DNA of 58,530 nucleotides from Evansella vedderi (lineage in GTDB: Bacteria > Bacillota > Bacilli > Bacillales > Salisediminibacteriaceae), in NCBI RefSeq assembly GCF_030813435.1, contig NZ_JAUSUG010000030.1, positions 1 through 58,530 on the forward strand, read 5' to 3'. Shown one piece after another: positions 31,580 through 42,078 of the stretch. A program made the position numbers and the translations under genes. Under the pieces are notes generated by a model that searched no databases, was not told the DNA's origin, and was given only the letters and a program-made list of their open reading frames with translations. Each line of letters opens with the position of its first letter. Position 1 is the first letter of the stretch.

Positions 31580-32680
31580 ATGGCTTTAACCACTGGAATT
31601 GTTGGTCTTCCTAACGTAGGTAAATCAACATTATTTAATGCAATTACACAAGCTGGTGCGGAATCGGCTAACTATCCATTTTGTACGATTGATCCAAATG
31701 TTGGAATTGTTGAAGTGCCGGACCATCGTCTTGATAAATTAACAGAGATGGTGGAACCGCATAAAACAGTGCCAACTGCATTTGAATTTACAGATATTGC
31801 TGGTATTGTGGAAGGGGCGAGTAAAGGGGAAGGGTTAGGTAATAAATTTTTATCCCATATCCGTCAAGTAGATGCTATCTCCCACGTTGTTCGTTGTTTC
31901 CAAGATGATAATATTACCCATGTATCCGGAAGCGTTGACCCTATTAGGGATATTCAAGTAATCAATCTTGAATTAATTCTTGCTGACCTTGAAACCGTAG
32001 AAAAACGAATAGGCAGAGTAGAGAAAATGGCAAGACAAAAGGATAAAGAAGCAATGGCCGAATTTGAAGTATTGGACAAGCTTCGCACCGCCTTTGAGGA
32101 AGAGATGCCTGCACGTAGTGTAGAATTAACAAAGGAACAAATGAAAATTGCCAAAGGTCTTCATTTATTAACAATGAAGCCAGTTCTTTATGTTGCAAAC
32201 GTAAGTGAAGACGAATTACTAGATGTAAGTGGTAACGAATATGTTCAAAAGGTAAGAGAGTTTGCTGCTGGAGAAGGTTCTGAAGTAATTGTCGTTTGTG
32301 CAAAAATTGAATCGGAAATTGCTGAATTAGATGGGGAAGAAAGGGAAGAGTTCTTAAATGAACTAGGGATTGAAGAATCTGGTCTTGATCAGCTCATCAA
32401 AGCAGCTTACAAGCTGTTAGGTTTAGAAACATACTTCACTGCTGGAAAACAAGAGGTAAGAGCTTGGACTATTCACAGCGGGACGAAGGCGCCACAAGCT
32501 GCAGGAGTCATCCATACGGACTTTGAAAGGGGCTTTATTAGAGCAGAGGTTGTAGCATACGATGATCTAATTGCTGCAGGTTCCATGAGCGCAGCGAAAG
32601 ACAACGGAAAGGTTCGCCTCGAAGGAAAAGAATATATCGTACAAGACGGAGATATTATCCATTTCCGATTTAATGTTTAA
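31580..32680 (+). CDS. ychF: Redox-regulated/ribosome-binding ATPase YchF (Obg family)
   Basis: This 366-residue YchF protein has G1 GLPNVGKST at 9-17, DIAGIVEGASKGEGLGNKFL as the switch region, and a C-terminal TGS domain (about 282-366, with AWTIHSGTKAPQAAGVIHTDFERGF split by the barrel). The G4 site lacks the usual NKXD, consistent with YchF preferring ATP. It is universally conserved and binds ribosomes. AAAGGAG precedes the ATG. Confidence 0.97.
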   Translation: MALTTGIVGLPNVGKSTLFNAITQAGAESANYPFCTIDPNVGIVEVPDHRLDKLTEMVEPHKTVPTAFEFTDIAGIVEGASKGEGLGNKFLSHIRQVDAISHVVRCFQDDNITHVSGSVDPIRDIQVINLELILADLETVEKRIGRVEKMARQKDKEAMAEFEVLDKLRTAFEEEMPARSVELTKEQMKIAKGLHLLTMKPVLYVANVSEDELLDVSGNEYVQKVREFAAGEGSEVIVVCAKIESEIAELDGEEREEFLNELGIEESGLDQLIKAAYKLLGLETYFTAGKQEVRAWTIHSGTKAPQAAGVIHTDFERGFIRAEVVAYDDLIAAGSMSAAKDNGKVRLEGKEYIVQDGDIIHFRFNV

Positions 32681-32718
32681 CTTAGACTTTACCTGTTGAC
32701 AAAGGAATTTTTATGGAA

Positions 32719-32890
32719 GAATGAAAAATTTAGTCTGTTTAGAATGAGCGAAGGTTCATAACACTCCTGCGGAAGAACGAGCAAGCCAAGACCACACAGG
32801 GCAAAGCTCGTGGGGGCTTGACAGGTCGTCCGCGGAAAGGGAGTGGACCGTAGTGAATGACAACCTGATTTGTATTTTCAGGGTAGACCC
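32719..32890 (+). repeat. ~175-bp intergenic repeat, family C (right copy)
   Basis: It aligns throughout with the reverse complement of 8286-8460, including GAATGAGCGAAGG, ACTCCTGCGG, CCGCGGAAAGGGAG and GATTTGTATTTTCAGGG. The two copies are inverted relative to each other and lie on opposite sides of oriC, so both point the same way relative to fork movement. Confidence 0.75.
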
Positions 32891-32924
32891 TCCATGTTAA
32901 TGAAATATAAAAATGAAACCAAGG

Positions 32925-32960
32925 AAATACAGCTTGAAAAATTATTCAGGCTGTATTTTT
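32925..32960 (+). terminator. Intrinsic terminator in the ychF-rpsF spacer
   Basis: AAATACAGCTTGAA pairs with TTCAGGCTGTATTT (one bulge) and is followed by T-rich sequence. Confidence 0.7.
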
Positions 32961-33001
32961 AATTATATATAAACTGGAAATAATATAAATTTGATTAAAC
33001 C

Positions 33002-33030
33002 TTGTATATCTCGGCAGGTTCTGCTATAAT
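33002..33030 (+). promoter_or_regulatory. rpsF-ssb-rpsR promoter (sigma-A, extended -10)
   Basis: The -35 is TTGTAT (33002-33007) and the -10 a consensus TATAAT (33025-33030). The spacer is 17 bp and carries a TGC extension just before the -10. The start would be near 33037. Confidence 0.78.
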
Positions 33031-33037
33031 TTTCAAT

Positions 33038-33112
33038 TGCGAGCAATAACAGATCTATTTTTGCTCCTTGCTCCTCCTACCGAGGGGAGCCTTAGTCCAA
33101 AAGGAGGTGACG
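33038..33112 (+). promoter_or_regulatory. S6:S18-type autoregulatory leader of rpsF
   Basis: The leader folds as GAGCAA (33041-33046) with TTGCTC (33061-33066), then a strong hairpin GCTCCTC / GGGGAGC (33070-33090) with the loop CTACCGA. A CCG-containing loop on such a hairpin upstream of rpsF is the hallmark of the RNA that the S6:S18 complex binds in autoregulation. AAGGAGGTGA of rpsF follows directly, so the fold could affect initiation. Confidence 0.65.
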
Positions 33113-33116
33113 AATC

Positions 33117-33404
33117 ATGCGCAAATACGAAATCATGTACATTGTACGTCCGAATCTTGAAGAAACAGCTACAAAGGAAGTTGTAGAACGTTTCAACAAA
33201 GTATTAACGGATAATGGCGCAGAGGTAGAAAACGTTGAGGAAAAAGGTAAGCGTCGTTTAGCTTACGAAATCAATGACTTCAGAGAAGGCTACTACGTTC
33301 TTTTAAACGTAAATGCTCCATCTGCAGCAATTGATGAATTCAATCGTTTGATCAAGATCAACGAGAACGTTTTACGTACTCTAGTTGTAAAAGACGAAGA
33401 ATAG
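33117..33404 (+). CDS. rpsF: 30S ribosomal protein S6
   Basis: This 95-residue S6 begins [16 protein letters not shown] and contains the family core [21 protein letters not shown], here with [11 protein letters not shown]. It binds 16S rRNA as a heterodimer with S18, encoded two genes downstream. AAGGAGGTGA lies 8 nt upstream. First gene of rpsF-ssb-rpsR. Confidence 0.97.
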   Translation: MRKYEIMYIVRPNLEETATKEVVERFNKVLTDNGAEVENVEEKGKRRLAYEINDFREGYYVLLNVNAPSAAIDEFNRLIKINENVLRTLVVKDEE

Positions 33405-33460
33405 AAATTAACATAGATAGAAGTAGTGAGTATTAGTTTAAATTCCGGGGAGGAGTTCGG

Positions 33461-34018
33461 ATGCTTAACCGAGTTGTTTTAGTCGGTCGTTTAACCAAAG
33501 ATCCAGAATTACGTTATACAGCTAATGGGATTGCAGTAGCAACATTTACACTAGCAGTTAACAGACCTTTTTCCAATCAGCAAGGAGAACGTGAAGCGGA
33601 CTTCATTAACTGTGTTATATGGAGAAAACAAGCTGAAAACGTAGCAAACTATTTGAAAAAGGGTAGTCTTGCAGGTGTAGACGGTAGAATCCAAACACGT
33701 AACTATGATAATAATGAAGGGCGTCGAGTCTTTGTAACAGAAGTGCTTGCTGAAAGTGTTCAATTCTTGGAACCTCGTGGTGCATCTGGTGGTGGAAACC
33801 GCGAGCAATTTGGCGGCGGCTATAACCAAGGCCAAGGTATGGGTCAAGGTCAAGGCAACAGTGGTTATCAAAATCCTCCAAACCAGGGATATGGGCAAGG
33901 TGGTTTTGGACAAGGACAAGGTCAAGGCAACCAAAACCAGAGTAGACCTCAGAATGACGATCCATTTGCCAATGATGGTAAGCCGATCGACATTAATGAT
34001 GATGACTTGCCATTCTAG
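33461..34018 (+). CDS. ssb: Single-stranded DNA-binding protein
   Basis: The OB-fold covers about residues 1-105, starting [20 protein letters not shown]. It is followed by a low-complexity linker rich in G, Q and N (about 107-168). The acidic C-terminal tip ends DDDLPF and recruits replication and repair partners. The length of 185 residues includes a longer GQ linker than B. subtilis SsbA. GGGGAGGAG precedes the ATG. Linkage to rpsF and rpsR is standard. Confidence 0.97.
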   Translation: MLNRVVLVGRLTKDPELRYTANGIAVATFTLAVNRPFSNQQGEREADFINCVIWRKQAENVANYLKKGSLAGVDGRIQTRNYDNNEGRRVFVTEVLAESVQFLEPRGASGGGNREQFGGGYNQGQGMGQGQGNSGYQNPPNQGYGQGGFGQGQGQGNQNQSRPQNDDPFANDGKPIDINDDDLPF

Positions 34019-34073
34019 TATTGAAATTTAACGGTGATTATTATAAAAAATTTAAAAAGAAGGAGGGGTTCTC

Positions 34074-34301
34074 ATGGCACGTCGTGGTCGTCCAAAACGC
34101 CGTAAAGTATGTTACTTTACAGTAAACAAGATCGAAAAAATTGACTATAAGGACACTGACTTATTGAAGAAGTTTATTTCTGAGCGTGGAAAAATTCTTC
34201 CTCGCCGTGTAACTGGTACTTCCGCTAAGTATCAGCGTCAACTAACTCGCGCAATTAAGCGTTCACGTACAATGGCATTGCTTCCATATGTAAGTGAGTA
34301 A
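34074..34301 (+). CDS. rpsR: 30S ribosomal protein S18
   Basis: This 75-residue basic protein contains [35 protein letters not shown] and [13 protein letters not shown], the S18 pattern. A single cysteine near the N-terminus suggests a partly retained C+ form. AAGGAGGGG lies upstream of the ATG. It ends the operon at a clear terminator. Confidence 0.97.
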   Translation: MARRGRPKRRKVCYFTVNKIEKIDYKDTDLLKKFISERGKILPRRVTGTSAKYQRQLTRAIKRSRTMALLPYVSE

Positions 34302-34313
34302 TAAAGTTAAGAG

Positions 34314-34346
34314 AAAAACCACAGTAGTGACTGCTGTGGTTTTTTC
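34314..34346 (+). terminator. Intrinsic terminator after rpsR
   Basis: AAAAACCACAGTAGT and ACTGCTGTGGTTTTT form a strong stem followed by Ts. Confidence 0.9.
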
Positions 34347-34416
34347 TTATTCCCTGTATCGTTAAATGGTACATTTATAAGTAAATCTGTTTTACAAAAC
34401 GATTATGGAGGAAACA

Positions 34417-34497
34417 ATGAAACATATACTCCATAAAAATTTATGCTTCCAAAAAGCTTTAAAAAATCTTGGGAAATCTAAGATGAATAAGGGATGA
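34417..34497 (+). CDS. Candidate 26-residue basic small protein
   Basis: A short frame beginning MKHILHKNLCFQ and ending KSKMNKG, with GGAGGA 5 nt upstream of its ATG. It is strongly basic (8 lysines, no acidic residues). Its TGA lies inside the left arm of an intrinsic terminator (34491-34531). It sits alone between two terminators. The ribosome-binding site and terminator placement support it; I recognise no family, and the promoter is not clear. Confidence 0.35.
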   Translation: MKHILHKNLCFQKALKNLGKSKMNKG

Positions 34498-34531
34498 CTC
34501 AGGTTGCATAAACTTACGAGTCATCCTTTCT
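34491..34531 (+). terminator. Intrinsic terminator upstream of yybS
   Basis: A perfect 9-bp stem GGATGACTC / GAGTCATCC with a 17-nt loop, followed by TTTCTT. It must end a transcript starting after the rpsR terminator, since it lies between rpsR and yybS. Confidence 0.75.
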
Positions 34532-34552
34532 TAAGTCTTATTATGGTACCTT

Positions 34553-34582
34553 TTGTCCTTTACAAGGGACTCATGCTACAAT
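34553..34582 (+). promoter_or_regulatory. yybS-gdpP promoter (extended -10)
   Basis: TTGTCC (34553-34558), an 18-bp spacer, and TACAAT (34577-34582) preceded by TGC, an extended -10. It lies about 40 bp upstream of the yybS ATG. Confidence 0.5.
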
Positions 34583-34624
34583 AATGTTCGACACTTGATT
34601 TTACAAAAGAAACGAGGGAGAGGT

Positions 34625-35563
34625 ATGGAACGCTCCGATTTAATAAAAGAGGGATCGAAGTTTTTAGCTGTTTATTTATTGTTAGTATTTTTGACTCTTT
34701 TTGTACCTTTAGTTAGTTTATTCACGATATTTTTATTGCCAATACCTTTTATTGTATTTACATACAAGCATGGATTAAAGCCAGGAATATTATTAGGGCT
34801 CATCTCTTTTTTCCTTATCTTTATTATCACACCATTATCATTACCTATAACGGTGAGCTTTGCAGCTGGTGGAATTGTAATGGGAGAACTATATAGAAGG
34901 AATAAAAATGCTTTTGGTGTCCTGTTAGGAGGCTCCTTAGCCTTTATTGCTGCCCTAATTCTAAATTATATTGGTACGATTGTTCTTTTAAATACAAATC
35001 CTATAGAGGTCATACAAGACCTGTTTAGGGAGTCATTAGAGCTTTCTGAACAAATGCTAGGGACAATTGGTCAACAGGACCAACAAACCCTAGAGGTTGC
35101 TAGTACATTTATAGATCAATTGGTTTATACGGCCCCGTCCATTTTTATTATTTTAGGGATAGGCTATGCTTTTATTATTCAATTGCTAGCATCATTCATT
35201 ATGAGGAAGTTAAAGTATAATATAAACCGATTCCCTCCATTTAGAGAATGGTCATTTCCCAGAGCTTTTATATGGTATTATTTGATTACCTATATTATTT
35301 TGATCATTGGGGTAGAAGAAGGGACAGCATTATTTATTGTAGTATCTAATCTTACTCCGATATTAGAAGTTGTCATGGTGATTCAAGGTTTAGCCTTTAT
35401 CTTTTTCTTTTTCCATTTGAAGAAAAGATCAAAGGTAATCCCTATAGTGATTACAATAATAAGCTTTCTTTTTCCATTTATGCTTCATCTTATCCGTATC
35501 TTAGGTATAATTGATTTAGGTTTTGAGTTAAGAAAGCGGTTGAAATCGAACTCAGAGAAGTAG
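34625..35563 (+). CDS. yybS: DUF2232 membrane protein YybS
   Basis: This 312-residue polytopic membrane protein has about eight hydrophobic segments (for example FLTLFVPLVSLFTIFLLPIP and later VVMVIQGLAFIFFFF) and a basic C-terminus. It fits YybS/DUF2232, which sits beside gdpP in Bacillaceae. Function unknown. I start it at the ATG at 34625, preceded by GAGGGAGAGG; a frame open to 34553 would run through its promoter. It lies 12 bp upstream of gdpP. Confidence 0.88.
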   Translation: MERSDLIKEGSKFLAVYLLLVFLTLFVPLVSLFTIFLLPIPFIVFTYKHGLKPGILLGLISFFLIFIITPLSLPITVSFAAGGIVMGELYRRNKNAFGVLLGGSLAFIAALILNYIGTIVLLNTNPIEVIQDLFRESLELSEQMLGTIGQQDQQTLEVASTFIDQLVYTAPSIFIILGIGYAFIIQLLASFIMRKLKYNINRFPPFREWSFPRAFIWYYLITYIILIIGVEEGTALFIVVSNLTPILEVVMVIQGLAFIFFFFHLKKRSKVIPIVITIISFLFPFMLHLIRILGIIDLGFELRKRLKSNSEK

Positions 35564-35575
35564 GAGCTGTGAATA

Positions 35576-37546
35576 ATGCCTAAATACCTGTTAAGACGAT
35601 GGCATGGCTATCACGTTGTTGCACTGCTGGTAATTGCCTTAATTTTCATGGGGATTCTCTCCATTTATAACTGGAAAATAGGTCTCTTTGGATTTGCAGC
35701 CTTAGCTTTTGTCTTAATTTTAATGTTTATGGCTAAAGGGAAATTTGAAGAGGAATTAGTGGATTATATTTCTACCTTGTCCTATCGTATAAATAAGGCA
35801 GGGGAAGAAGCAGTCACAAATCTACCTATTGGTATAGTGTTGTATAATGAAAATGGCACCATCCAATGGGTTAACCCTTATATAAACGACCTATTAGATG
35901 AGGAGTATATTGGTAAACCACTGGAAGTACTCAATGCAACATTGGCCAAACAAGCTAGTGAGGAAGAAAAGGAATTTTTAATAACCCTTGCTGAAAAAAA
36001 TTATCGTATACTCCATGAACCAAACGAAAGGCTTCTGTACTTTTTTAACGTAACAGAGGAACAAGAAATAAAAGAGCTTTTTGAACGGGATAAAACTGTA
36101 ATAGGATTTATATTTCTCGATAATTACGATGAAGTAACCCAAGGCATGGAGGATCAGCTTCGAAGTAAGTTATTGACACGTGTGACAGAAGCTTTAAACC
36201 GCTGGTCGCAAAACTATGATATTTTATTAAGAAGGACGGCTTCTGACAGATTTATCGCCATTTTTAATGAAGAGGCACTAGAAGCACTAGAAGAAAATCG
36301 TTTTACCATTCTTGATGAAGTAAGAGAGGCTACGGCAAAGGAAAAGGTTGCTCTTACAATAAGCTTTGGTATTGGCAGTGGTGAATCATCCTTAAGAGAA
36401 TTAGGAGGCCTCGCACAATCCAGCCTAGATTTAGCATTAGGACGTGGGGGAGATCAAGTCGCTATTAAGCAAAAAAATGGCAAGGTCCGCTTTTATGGGG
36501 GGAAATCTAATGCAGTTGAAAAACGGACAAGGGTCCGCGCAAGAGTCATTTCCCACGCAATAAGGGATTTTATCTTTGAAAGTGATAAAGTCCTCATTAT
36601 GGGGCATAAGAACCCTGATATGGACTCCATAGGAGCATCCATTGGAATGCTCAAAATAGCAGAAGCTAATGGAAAAACCGGTTTTATCGTTTTAGACCCT
36701 ACGGATATGAACTCCAGTGTGACTAAACTAGTAGAGGAAATACAAAATAATGATCAATTGTGGGCAAATTTTATTACGCCGGAAGAAGCTCTGGAGGAAT
36801 CAACAGATGATACACTTCTAGTGGTAGTGGATACCCATAAACCATCCCTTGTTGTAGAACCTAAATTATTAAATAAGGTAGAAAGAATCATTGTGATTGA
36901 TCATCATCGTCGGGGAGAAGAGTTCATACAGGAAGCAGTGCTTGTATATATGGAACCGTATGCATCCTCTACAGCGGAGCTGGTTACAGAACTATTGGAA
37001 TACCAGCCAAATCATCCCAAATTAAATGTTTTAGAGTCAACGGCGCTATTATCTGGTATTATAGTGGATACGAAAAGCTTTGCTCTTCGAACAGGTTCAC
37101 GTACGTTTGATGCTGCTTCTTACTTAAAAAGTAAAGGTGCAGATACGATTCTCGTGCAACAGTTTTTGAAAGAAGACCTTAATCAATATATAAAAAGGGC
37201 TAAGCTAGTGGAAAGTGCCTATATTTACGATGGGGGCATTGCTATAGCTAACGGTGGATCTAATGAAACATACGGGCAGATACTTATTGCCCAAGCAGCA
37301 GATACTCTTTTAAATATGAACGGTGTAGTTGCTTCCTTCGTTATTTCCATGCTAGAAGACGGGCGAATTAGTATAAGTGCTAGGTCGTTAGGGGAAGTCA
37401 ACGTACAAGTAATTATGGAAAAATTAGGTGGCGGAGGCCATTTAACCAATGCAGCTACACAATTAGAAGACATAGAGCTTGACGATGCTGAGGAATTTTT
37501 GAAAGAAAAGATAGATGAATATTTCAAAGGGGGAAACTCGTCATGA
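35576..37546 (+). CDS. gdpP: Cyclic-di-AMP phosphodiesterase GdpP
   Basis: This 656-residue membrane enzyme hydrolyses c-di-AMP, controlling osmotic and cell-wall homeostasis. Two N-terminal membrane helices (about 12-53) are followed by a PAS-like domain, a degenerate GGDEF domain, and a DHH/DHHA1 module. DHH motifs are [11 protein letters not shown] near 342, VVDTHKPS near 417 and VIDHHRRG near 438. DHHA1 has [10 protein letters not shown] near 618. It overlaps rplI by 4 nt (ATGA). Confidence 0.96.
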   Translation: MPKYLLRRWHGYHVVALLVIALIFMGILSIYNWKIGLFGFAALAFVLILMFMAKGKFEEELVDYISTLSYRINKAGEEAVTNLPIGIVLYNENGTIQWVNPYINDLLDEEYIGKPLEVLNATLAKQASEEEKEFLITLAEKNYRILHEPNERLLYFFNVTEEQEIKELFERDKTVIGFIFLDNYDEVTQGMEDQLRSKLLTRVTEALNRWSQNYDILLRRTASDRFIAIFNEEALEALEENRFTILDEVREATAKEKVALTISFGIGSGESSLRELGGLAQSSLDLALGRGGDQVAIKQKNGKVRFYGGKSNAVEKRTRVRARVISHAIRDFIFESDKVLIMGHKNPDMDSIGASIGMLKIAEANGKTGFIVLDPTDMNSSVTKLVEEIQNNDQLWANFITPEEALEESTDDTLLVVVDTHKPSLVVEPKLLNKVERIIVIDHHRRGEEFIQEAVLVYMEPYASSTAELVTELLEYQPNHPKLNVLESTALLSGIIVDTKSFALRTGSRTFDAASYLKSKGADTILVQQFLKEDLNQYIKRAKLVESAYIYDGGIAIANGGSNETYGQILIAQAADTLLNMNGVVASFVISMLEDGRISISARSLGEVNVQVIMEKLGGGGHLTNAATQLEDIELDDAEEFLKEKIDEYFKGGNSS

Positions 37547-37986
37547 AAGTCATCTTTTTGCAAGATGTAAAAGGAAAAGGTAAAAAAGGTGAAGTAAAGA
37601 ATGTGGCGGAAGGCTATGCTCGTAACTATTTGCTAAAGAACAATCTAGCAATTGAAGCAAACACAGGTAACATGAAATCTCTTGAGAAAAAGCAGGAAAG
37701 TGAACAAAAGAAAGCCGACGAAGAGAAAGAGCGTGCAGAGCAGTTAAAGGAAAATTTAGAAAAAACTACAATTGAGCTAAAGGCCAAAGCTGGTGAAAAT
37801 GGTAGACTCTTCGGGGCTGTAACCAATAAGCAAATTGCCGAACAGTTAAAGAAAATGAAAATTAAGATTGATAAGCGTAAAATTGAAATGGATGAACCAA
37901 TTCGTTCATTAGGCTATACGAATGTAAATGTAAAGCTGCATCCTAAGGTAACAGGGACATTAAGGGTCCATGTTACAGAAGAATAA
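37543..37986 (+). CDS. rplI: 50S ribosomal protein L9
   Basis: This 147-residue L9 begins [20 protein letters not shown], the N-terminal rRNA-binding domain. A long connecting helix rich in E and K follows, then the C-terminal domain ([17 protein letters not shown]). Its start overlaps the gdpP stop, so it is coupled to gdpP. Confidence 0.96.
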   Translation: MKVIFLQDVKGKGKKGEVKNVAEGYARNYLLKNNLAIEANTGNMKSLEKKQESEQKKADEEKERAEQLKENLEKTTIELKAKAGENGRLFGAVTNKQIAEQLKKMKIKIDKRKIEMDEPIRSLGYTNVNVKLHPKVTGTLRVHVTEE

Positions 37987-38014
37987 TTTGTAGAGGAAAT
38001 GAGGGAAGTGGGTA

Positions 38015-39373
38015 ATGAGTGATTTATTTGCTGATCGCACACCACCCCAAAGTATTGAAGCAGAGCAAGCGGTGTTGGGGGCTATTTTTATTGATGATCA
38101 AGCTCTCGTCACCGCTTCTGAGCGTTTAGTTCCTGAAGACTTTTACCGAGCAGCCCACCAACGGATTTATAATGTTATGCTTATTCTTGCCCAAAAAGGG
38201 GAGCCGGTTGATTTAATTACTGTAACAGAAGAACTAAACACGCAGAATTGGCTCGAAGAAATTGGGGGAGTATCCTATTTAAGTGATTTGGCTAATGCTG
38301 TACCGACAGCTGCCAATGTGGATTACTATAGTCAAATCGTTGAAGAAAAATCTCTTCTCCGCAGACTCATTCGAGTTGCTACTAATATCGCTTCCGAAGG
38401 CTTAGCAGCGGATGAAGATATAGATGCTATCTTAAACGAAGCGGAAAAATCTATTTTAGAAGTTTCCCAAAAGAAAAGCTCTAAAGCCTTTATATCCATT
38501 AAGGATGTATTAGTAGAGGCATTTGATAAAATCGAAATGCTTCAGCACACAGCTGGTGAAGTAACAGGTATCCCTACAGGTTTCCATGAATTAGATCGTA
38601 TGACAGCAGGTTTCCAACGAAATGACTTAATTATTGTTGCTGCCCGTCCATCAGTAGGTAAAACAGCCTTCTCCCTTAATATTGCCCAAAGTGTTGCTAC
38701 GAAAACAGATGAGAACGTAGCAATCTTTAGTTTGGAGATGGGTGCCGATCAGCTGGTTATGCGTATGATTTGTGCGGAAGGAAACATTGATGCACAAAGG
38801 CTTCGTACTGGTAAGCTAGAAGAAGAAGATTGGCAAAAGCTAACGATGGCAATGGGAAGTCTATCGAAGGCTGGTATTTATATAGATGATACACCTGGTA
38901 TTAAGGTTAATGAAATTCGCGCTAAGTGTAGGCGTTTGAAACAAGAACGGGGTCTTGGAATGATTCTAATCGATTATCTACAGTTGATTCAAGGAGATGC
39001 GAGAAGCGGGGAGGGAAGGCAGCAAGAGGTATCCGAAATTTCCCGATCCTTAAAAGGTCTTGCCCGTGAACTGGAAGTCCCAGTTATCGCCCTGTCCCAG
39101 TTATCCCGTGGTGTAGAATCAAGACAGGATAAACGACCAATGATGTCTGATATTCGTGAATCGGGAAGTATTGAGCAGGATGCCGATATTGTAGCCTTCC
39201 TGTACCGTGACGATTATTATGATAAAGAGACAGAGAATAAGGATATTATCGAAATTATTATTGCTAAACAACGTAACGGCCCAGTAGGTACCGTTGAATT
39301 AGCCTTCGTGAAAGAATATAATAAGTTCGTTAACTTAGAACGACGCTATGATGAACAAAGTATTCCATCATAA
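38015..39373 (+). CDS. dnaB: Replicative DNA helicase DnaB (B. subtilis DnaC)
   Basis: This 452-residue hexameric 5'-3' helicase drives the replication fork. The N-terminal domain (about 1-150) starts with RTPPQSIEAEQAVLGA. The RecA-like core has Walker A ARPSVGKTAFS near 208-216, Walker B MILIDYLQLI, and the DnaB motif LSQLSRGVESR. No intein is present. In Bacillus nomenclature this gene is dnaC. It ends the yybS-gdpP-rplI-dnaB series before a terminator. Confidence 0.96.
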   Translation: MSDLFADRTPPQSIEAEQAVLGAIFIDDQALVTASERLVPEDFYRAAHQRIYNVMLILAQKGEPVDLITVTEELNTQNWLEEIGGVSYLSDLANAVPTAANVDYYSQIVEEKSLLRRLIRVATNIASEGLAADEDIDAILNEAEKSILEVSQKKSSKAFISIKDVLVEAFDKIEMLQHTAGEVTGIPTGFHELDRMTAGFQRNDLIIVAARPSVGKTAFSLNIAQSVATKTDENVAIFSLEMGADQLVMRMICAEGNIDAQRLRTGKLEEEDWQKLTMAMGSLSKAGIYIDDTPGIKVNEIRAKCRRLKQERGLGMILIDYLQLIQGDARSGEGRQQEVSEISRSLKGLARELEVPVIALSQLSRGVESRQDKRPMMSDIRESGSIEQDADIVAFLYRDDYYDKETENKDIIEIIIAKQRNGPVGTVELAFVKEYNKFVNLERRYDEQSIPS

Positions 39374-39381
39374 TAGAGTAG

Positions 39382-39422
39382 AGGGTGCCTCAAAAGGAAT
39401 TTTAACCTTTGAGGCACCCTTT
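39382..39422 (+). terminator. Intrinsic terminator after dnaB
   Basis: AGGGTGCCTCAAA pairs perfectly with TTTGAGGCACCCT and is followed by TTAATTG. Confidence 0.85.
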
Positions 39423-39542
39423 AATTGTTTGTGGGGATACGGAGAGTGGTACAACTTCCATTATTGAATTTATGGAACACTGGTTTATTAGAAAATAAAA
39501 CATCCCTAATTAGGAATAGAAAAAGTGGCAAAAAATTGACAT

Positions 39543-39618
39543 AAAAACGAACATATAATTAAATTTTGTGTGGAATGTTCGGAATTTTATTGACTAGTTC
39601 TTCTATTCTTGATAAACT
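39543..39618 (+). promoter_or_regulatory. purA promoter with paired PurR boxes
   Basis: A perfect PurBox in minus orientation (AATGTTCGGAATT, 39574-39586) and an inverted weaker partner (AAAAACGAACATA, 39543-39555; two mismatches) match the PurR consensus AWWWCCGAACWWT and the usual paired arrangement. Immediately downstream are -35 TTGACT (39590-39595) and -10 TAAACT (39613-39618) with 17 bp between them. This predicts PurR repression of purA, relieved by PRPP. Confidence 0.82.
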
Positions 39619-39669
39619 AACGGTGGTTTTAATGTTTATTAGGAAGATGGTTACAATAAATAGGAATAG

Positions 39670-41016
<1,347 letters not shown>

Positions 41017-41030
41017 AGTAAGTTTATTTG

Positions 41031-41071
41031 ATGGCTACAAGGGTGAAATATCCCATGTAGCCATTTTTTTT
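41031..41071 (+). terminator. Intrinsic terminator after purA
   Basis: ATGGCTACA / TGTAGCCAT forms the stem, followed by eight Ts. The remaining spacer to the tRNA genes (41072-41414) has an inverted repeat TGTCCTC / GAGGACA at 41217-41246 without a T-run, and no convincing gene. Confidence 0.85.
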
Positions 41072-41414
41072 GAAGGGGGATCGGGTAGGAGTGAACAGTG
41101 TTTGTTTTTTTGTGTAGACGGCGCAGGTAAATGAAAATTGGTTCTAAAGAGGATGTCTTGCTTATTGAAATTAACAAAGATGAACCGTTTGGGGGAAAAG
41201 TGAAAGCTACTTGATATGTCCTCCTCAGTAAGTGTTCATGAGGACAAGAATATAAATTTTCCAATAGTCATGTCCTTTATATGTAAAAATGTAGGTTGTT
41301 AATCAGTAAATGCGAATAATTATCAGAATTTATTTACTTTATTTTTTACTATTGCAATATTATTTATCAGATGGTAAGATAGTTCTTGTCGCTGTTATTA
41401 AAGCAAAACAGTTT

Positions 41415-41489
41415 GGCCCGTTGGTCAAGTGGTTAAGACACCGCCCTTTCACGGCGGTAACACGGGTTCGAATCCCGTACGGGTCACCA
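41415..41489 (+). tRNA. tRNA-Glu (anticodon TTC)
   Basis: A cloverleaf with encoded CCA: acceptor GGCCCGT / ACGGGTC, anticodon stem CCGCC / GGCGG around a loop containing TTC, and T-arm GGGTTCGAATCCC. First of five clustered tRNA genes. Confidence 0.95.
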
Positions 41490-41578
41490 CTATTTACTTT
41501 TAAATATATTAATGGTATAATATCTCTTGTGGCACCATATAATAATAAGGTAATCCAAAAACTAAACTTTTATATCGT

Positions 41579-41655
<77 letters not shown>

Positions 41656-41697
41656 AAAAACGTAAACATCCTCGAAGTAACTTTATTGTAGTTTTTT

Positions 41698-41727
41698 GCG
41701 ACTAGCAAACGAAGTGGCGCAGGAGCA
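41698..41727 (+). repeat. Family A motif between tRNA genes
   Basis: GCGACTAGCAAACGAAG followed by TGGCGCAGGAGCA, a near-perfect copy of the motif at 13851. It lies between tRNA-fMet and tRNA-Asp. Confidence 0.7.
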
Positions 41728-41778
41728 AATCAAAGCTAGTAGAGAAAGAAATAAATAAAATCTTTAAAATATGGACAA

Positions 41779-41854
41779 GGTCCCGTGGTGTAGCGGTTAA
41801 CATGCCTGCCTGTCACGCAGGAGATCGCGGGTTCGATTCCCGTCGGGACCGCCA
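41779..41854 (+). tRNA. tRNA-Asp (anticodon GTC)
   Basis: A cloverleaf with acceptor GGTCCCG / CGGGACC, anticodon stem CCTGC / GCAGG with loop CTGTCAC, T-arm CGGGTTCGATTCCCG and encoded CCA. Confidence 0.95.
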
Positions 41855-41872
41855 TTTTTTTTTGTTTAATAA

Positions 41873-41948
41873 GGCTCGGTAGCTCAGTCGGTAGAGCAAT
41901 GGACTGAAAATCCATGTGTCGGCGGTTCGATTCCGTCCCGAGCCACCA
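41873..41948 (+). tRNA. tRNA-Phe (anticodon GAA)
   Basis: Acceptor GGCTCGG / CCGAGCC (5-prime GGCTCGG), D-arm GCTCAGTCGGTAGAGC, anticodon stem TGGA / TCCA with GAA in the loop, encoded CCA. Confidence 0.95.
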
Positions 41949-41962
41949 TTTTCAAATAGTTT

Positions 41963-42038
<76 letters not shown>

Positions 42039-42051
42039 TACATAAAAAATT

Positions 42052-42078
42052 AACTATCCTTACAAAGGATAGTTTTTT
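42052..42078 (+). terminator. Intrinsic terminator of the tRNA operon
   Basis: A perfect stem AACTATCCT / AGGATAGTT followed by six Ts. The rest of the spacer to 42537 is very AT-rich, with no gene seen. Confidence 0.88.

Noticed and set aside
41131-41214. A 27-codon frame (MKIGSKEDVLL...) between purA and tRNA-Glu
   Set aside because: The ribosome-binding site is weak (GCAGG), it lies just after a terminator, and nothing supports it beyond being open; it may be a gene remnant.
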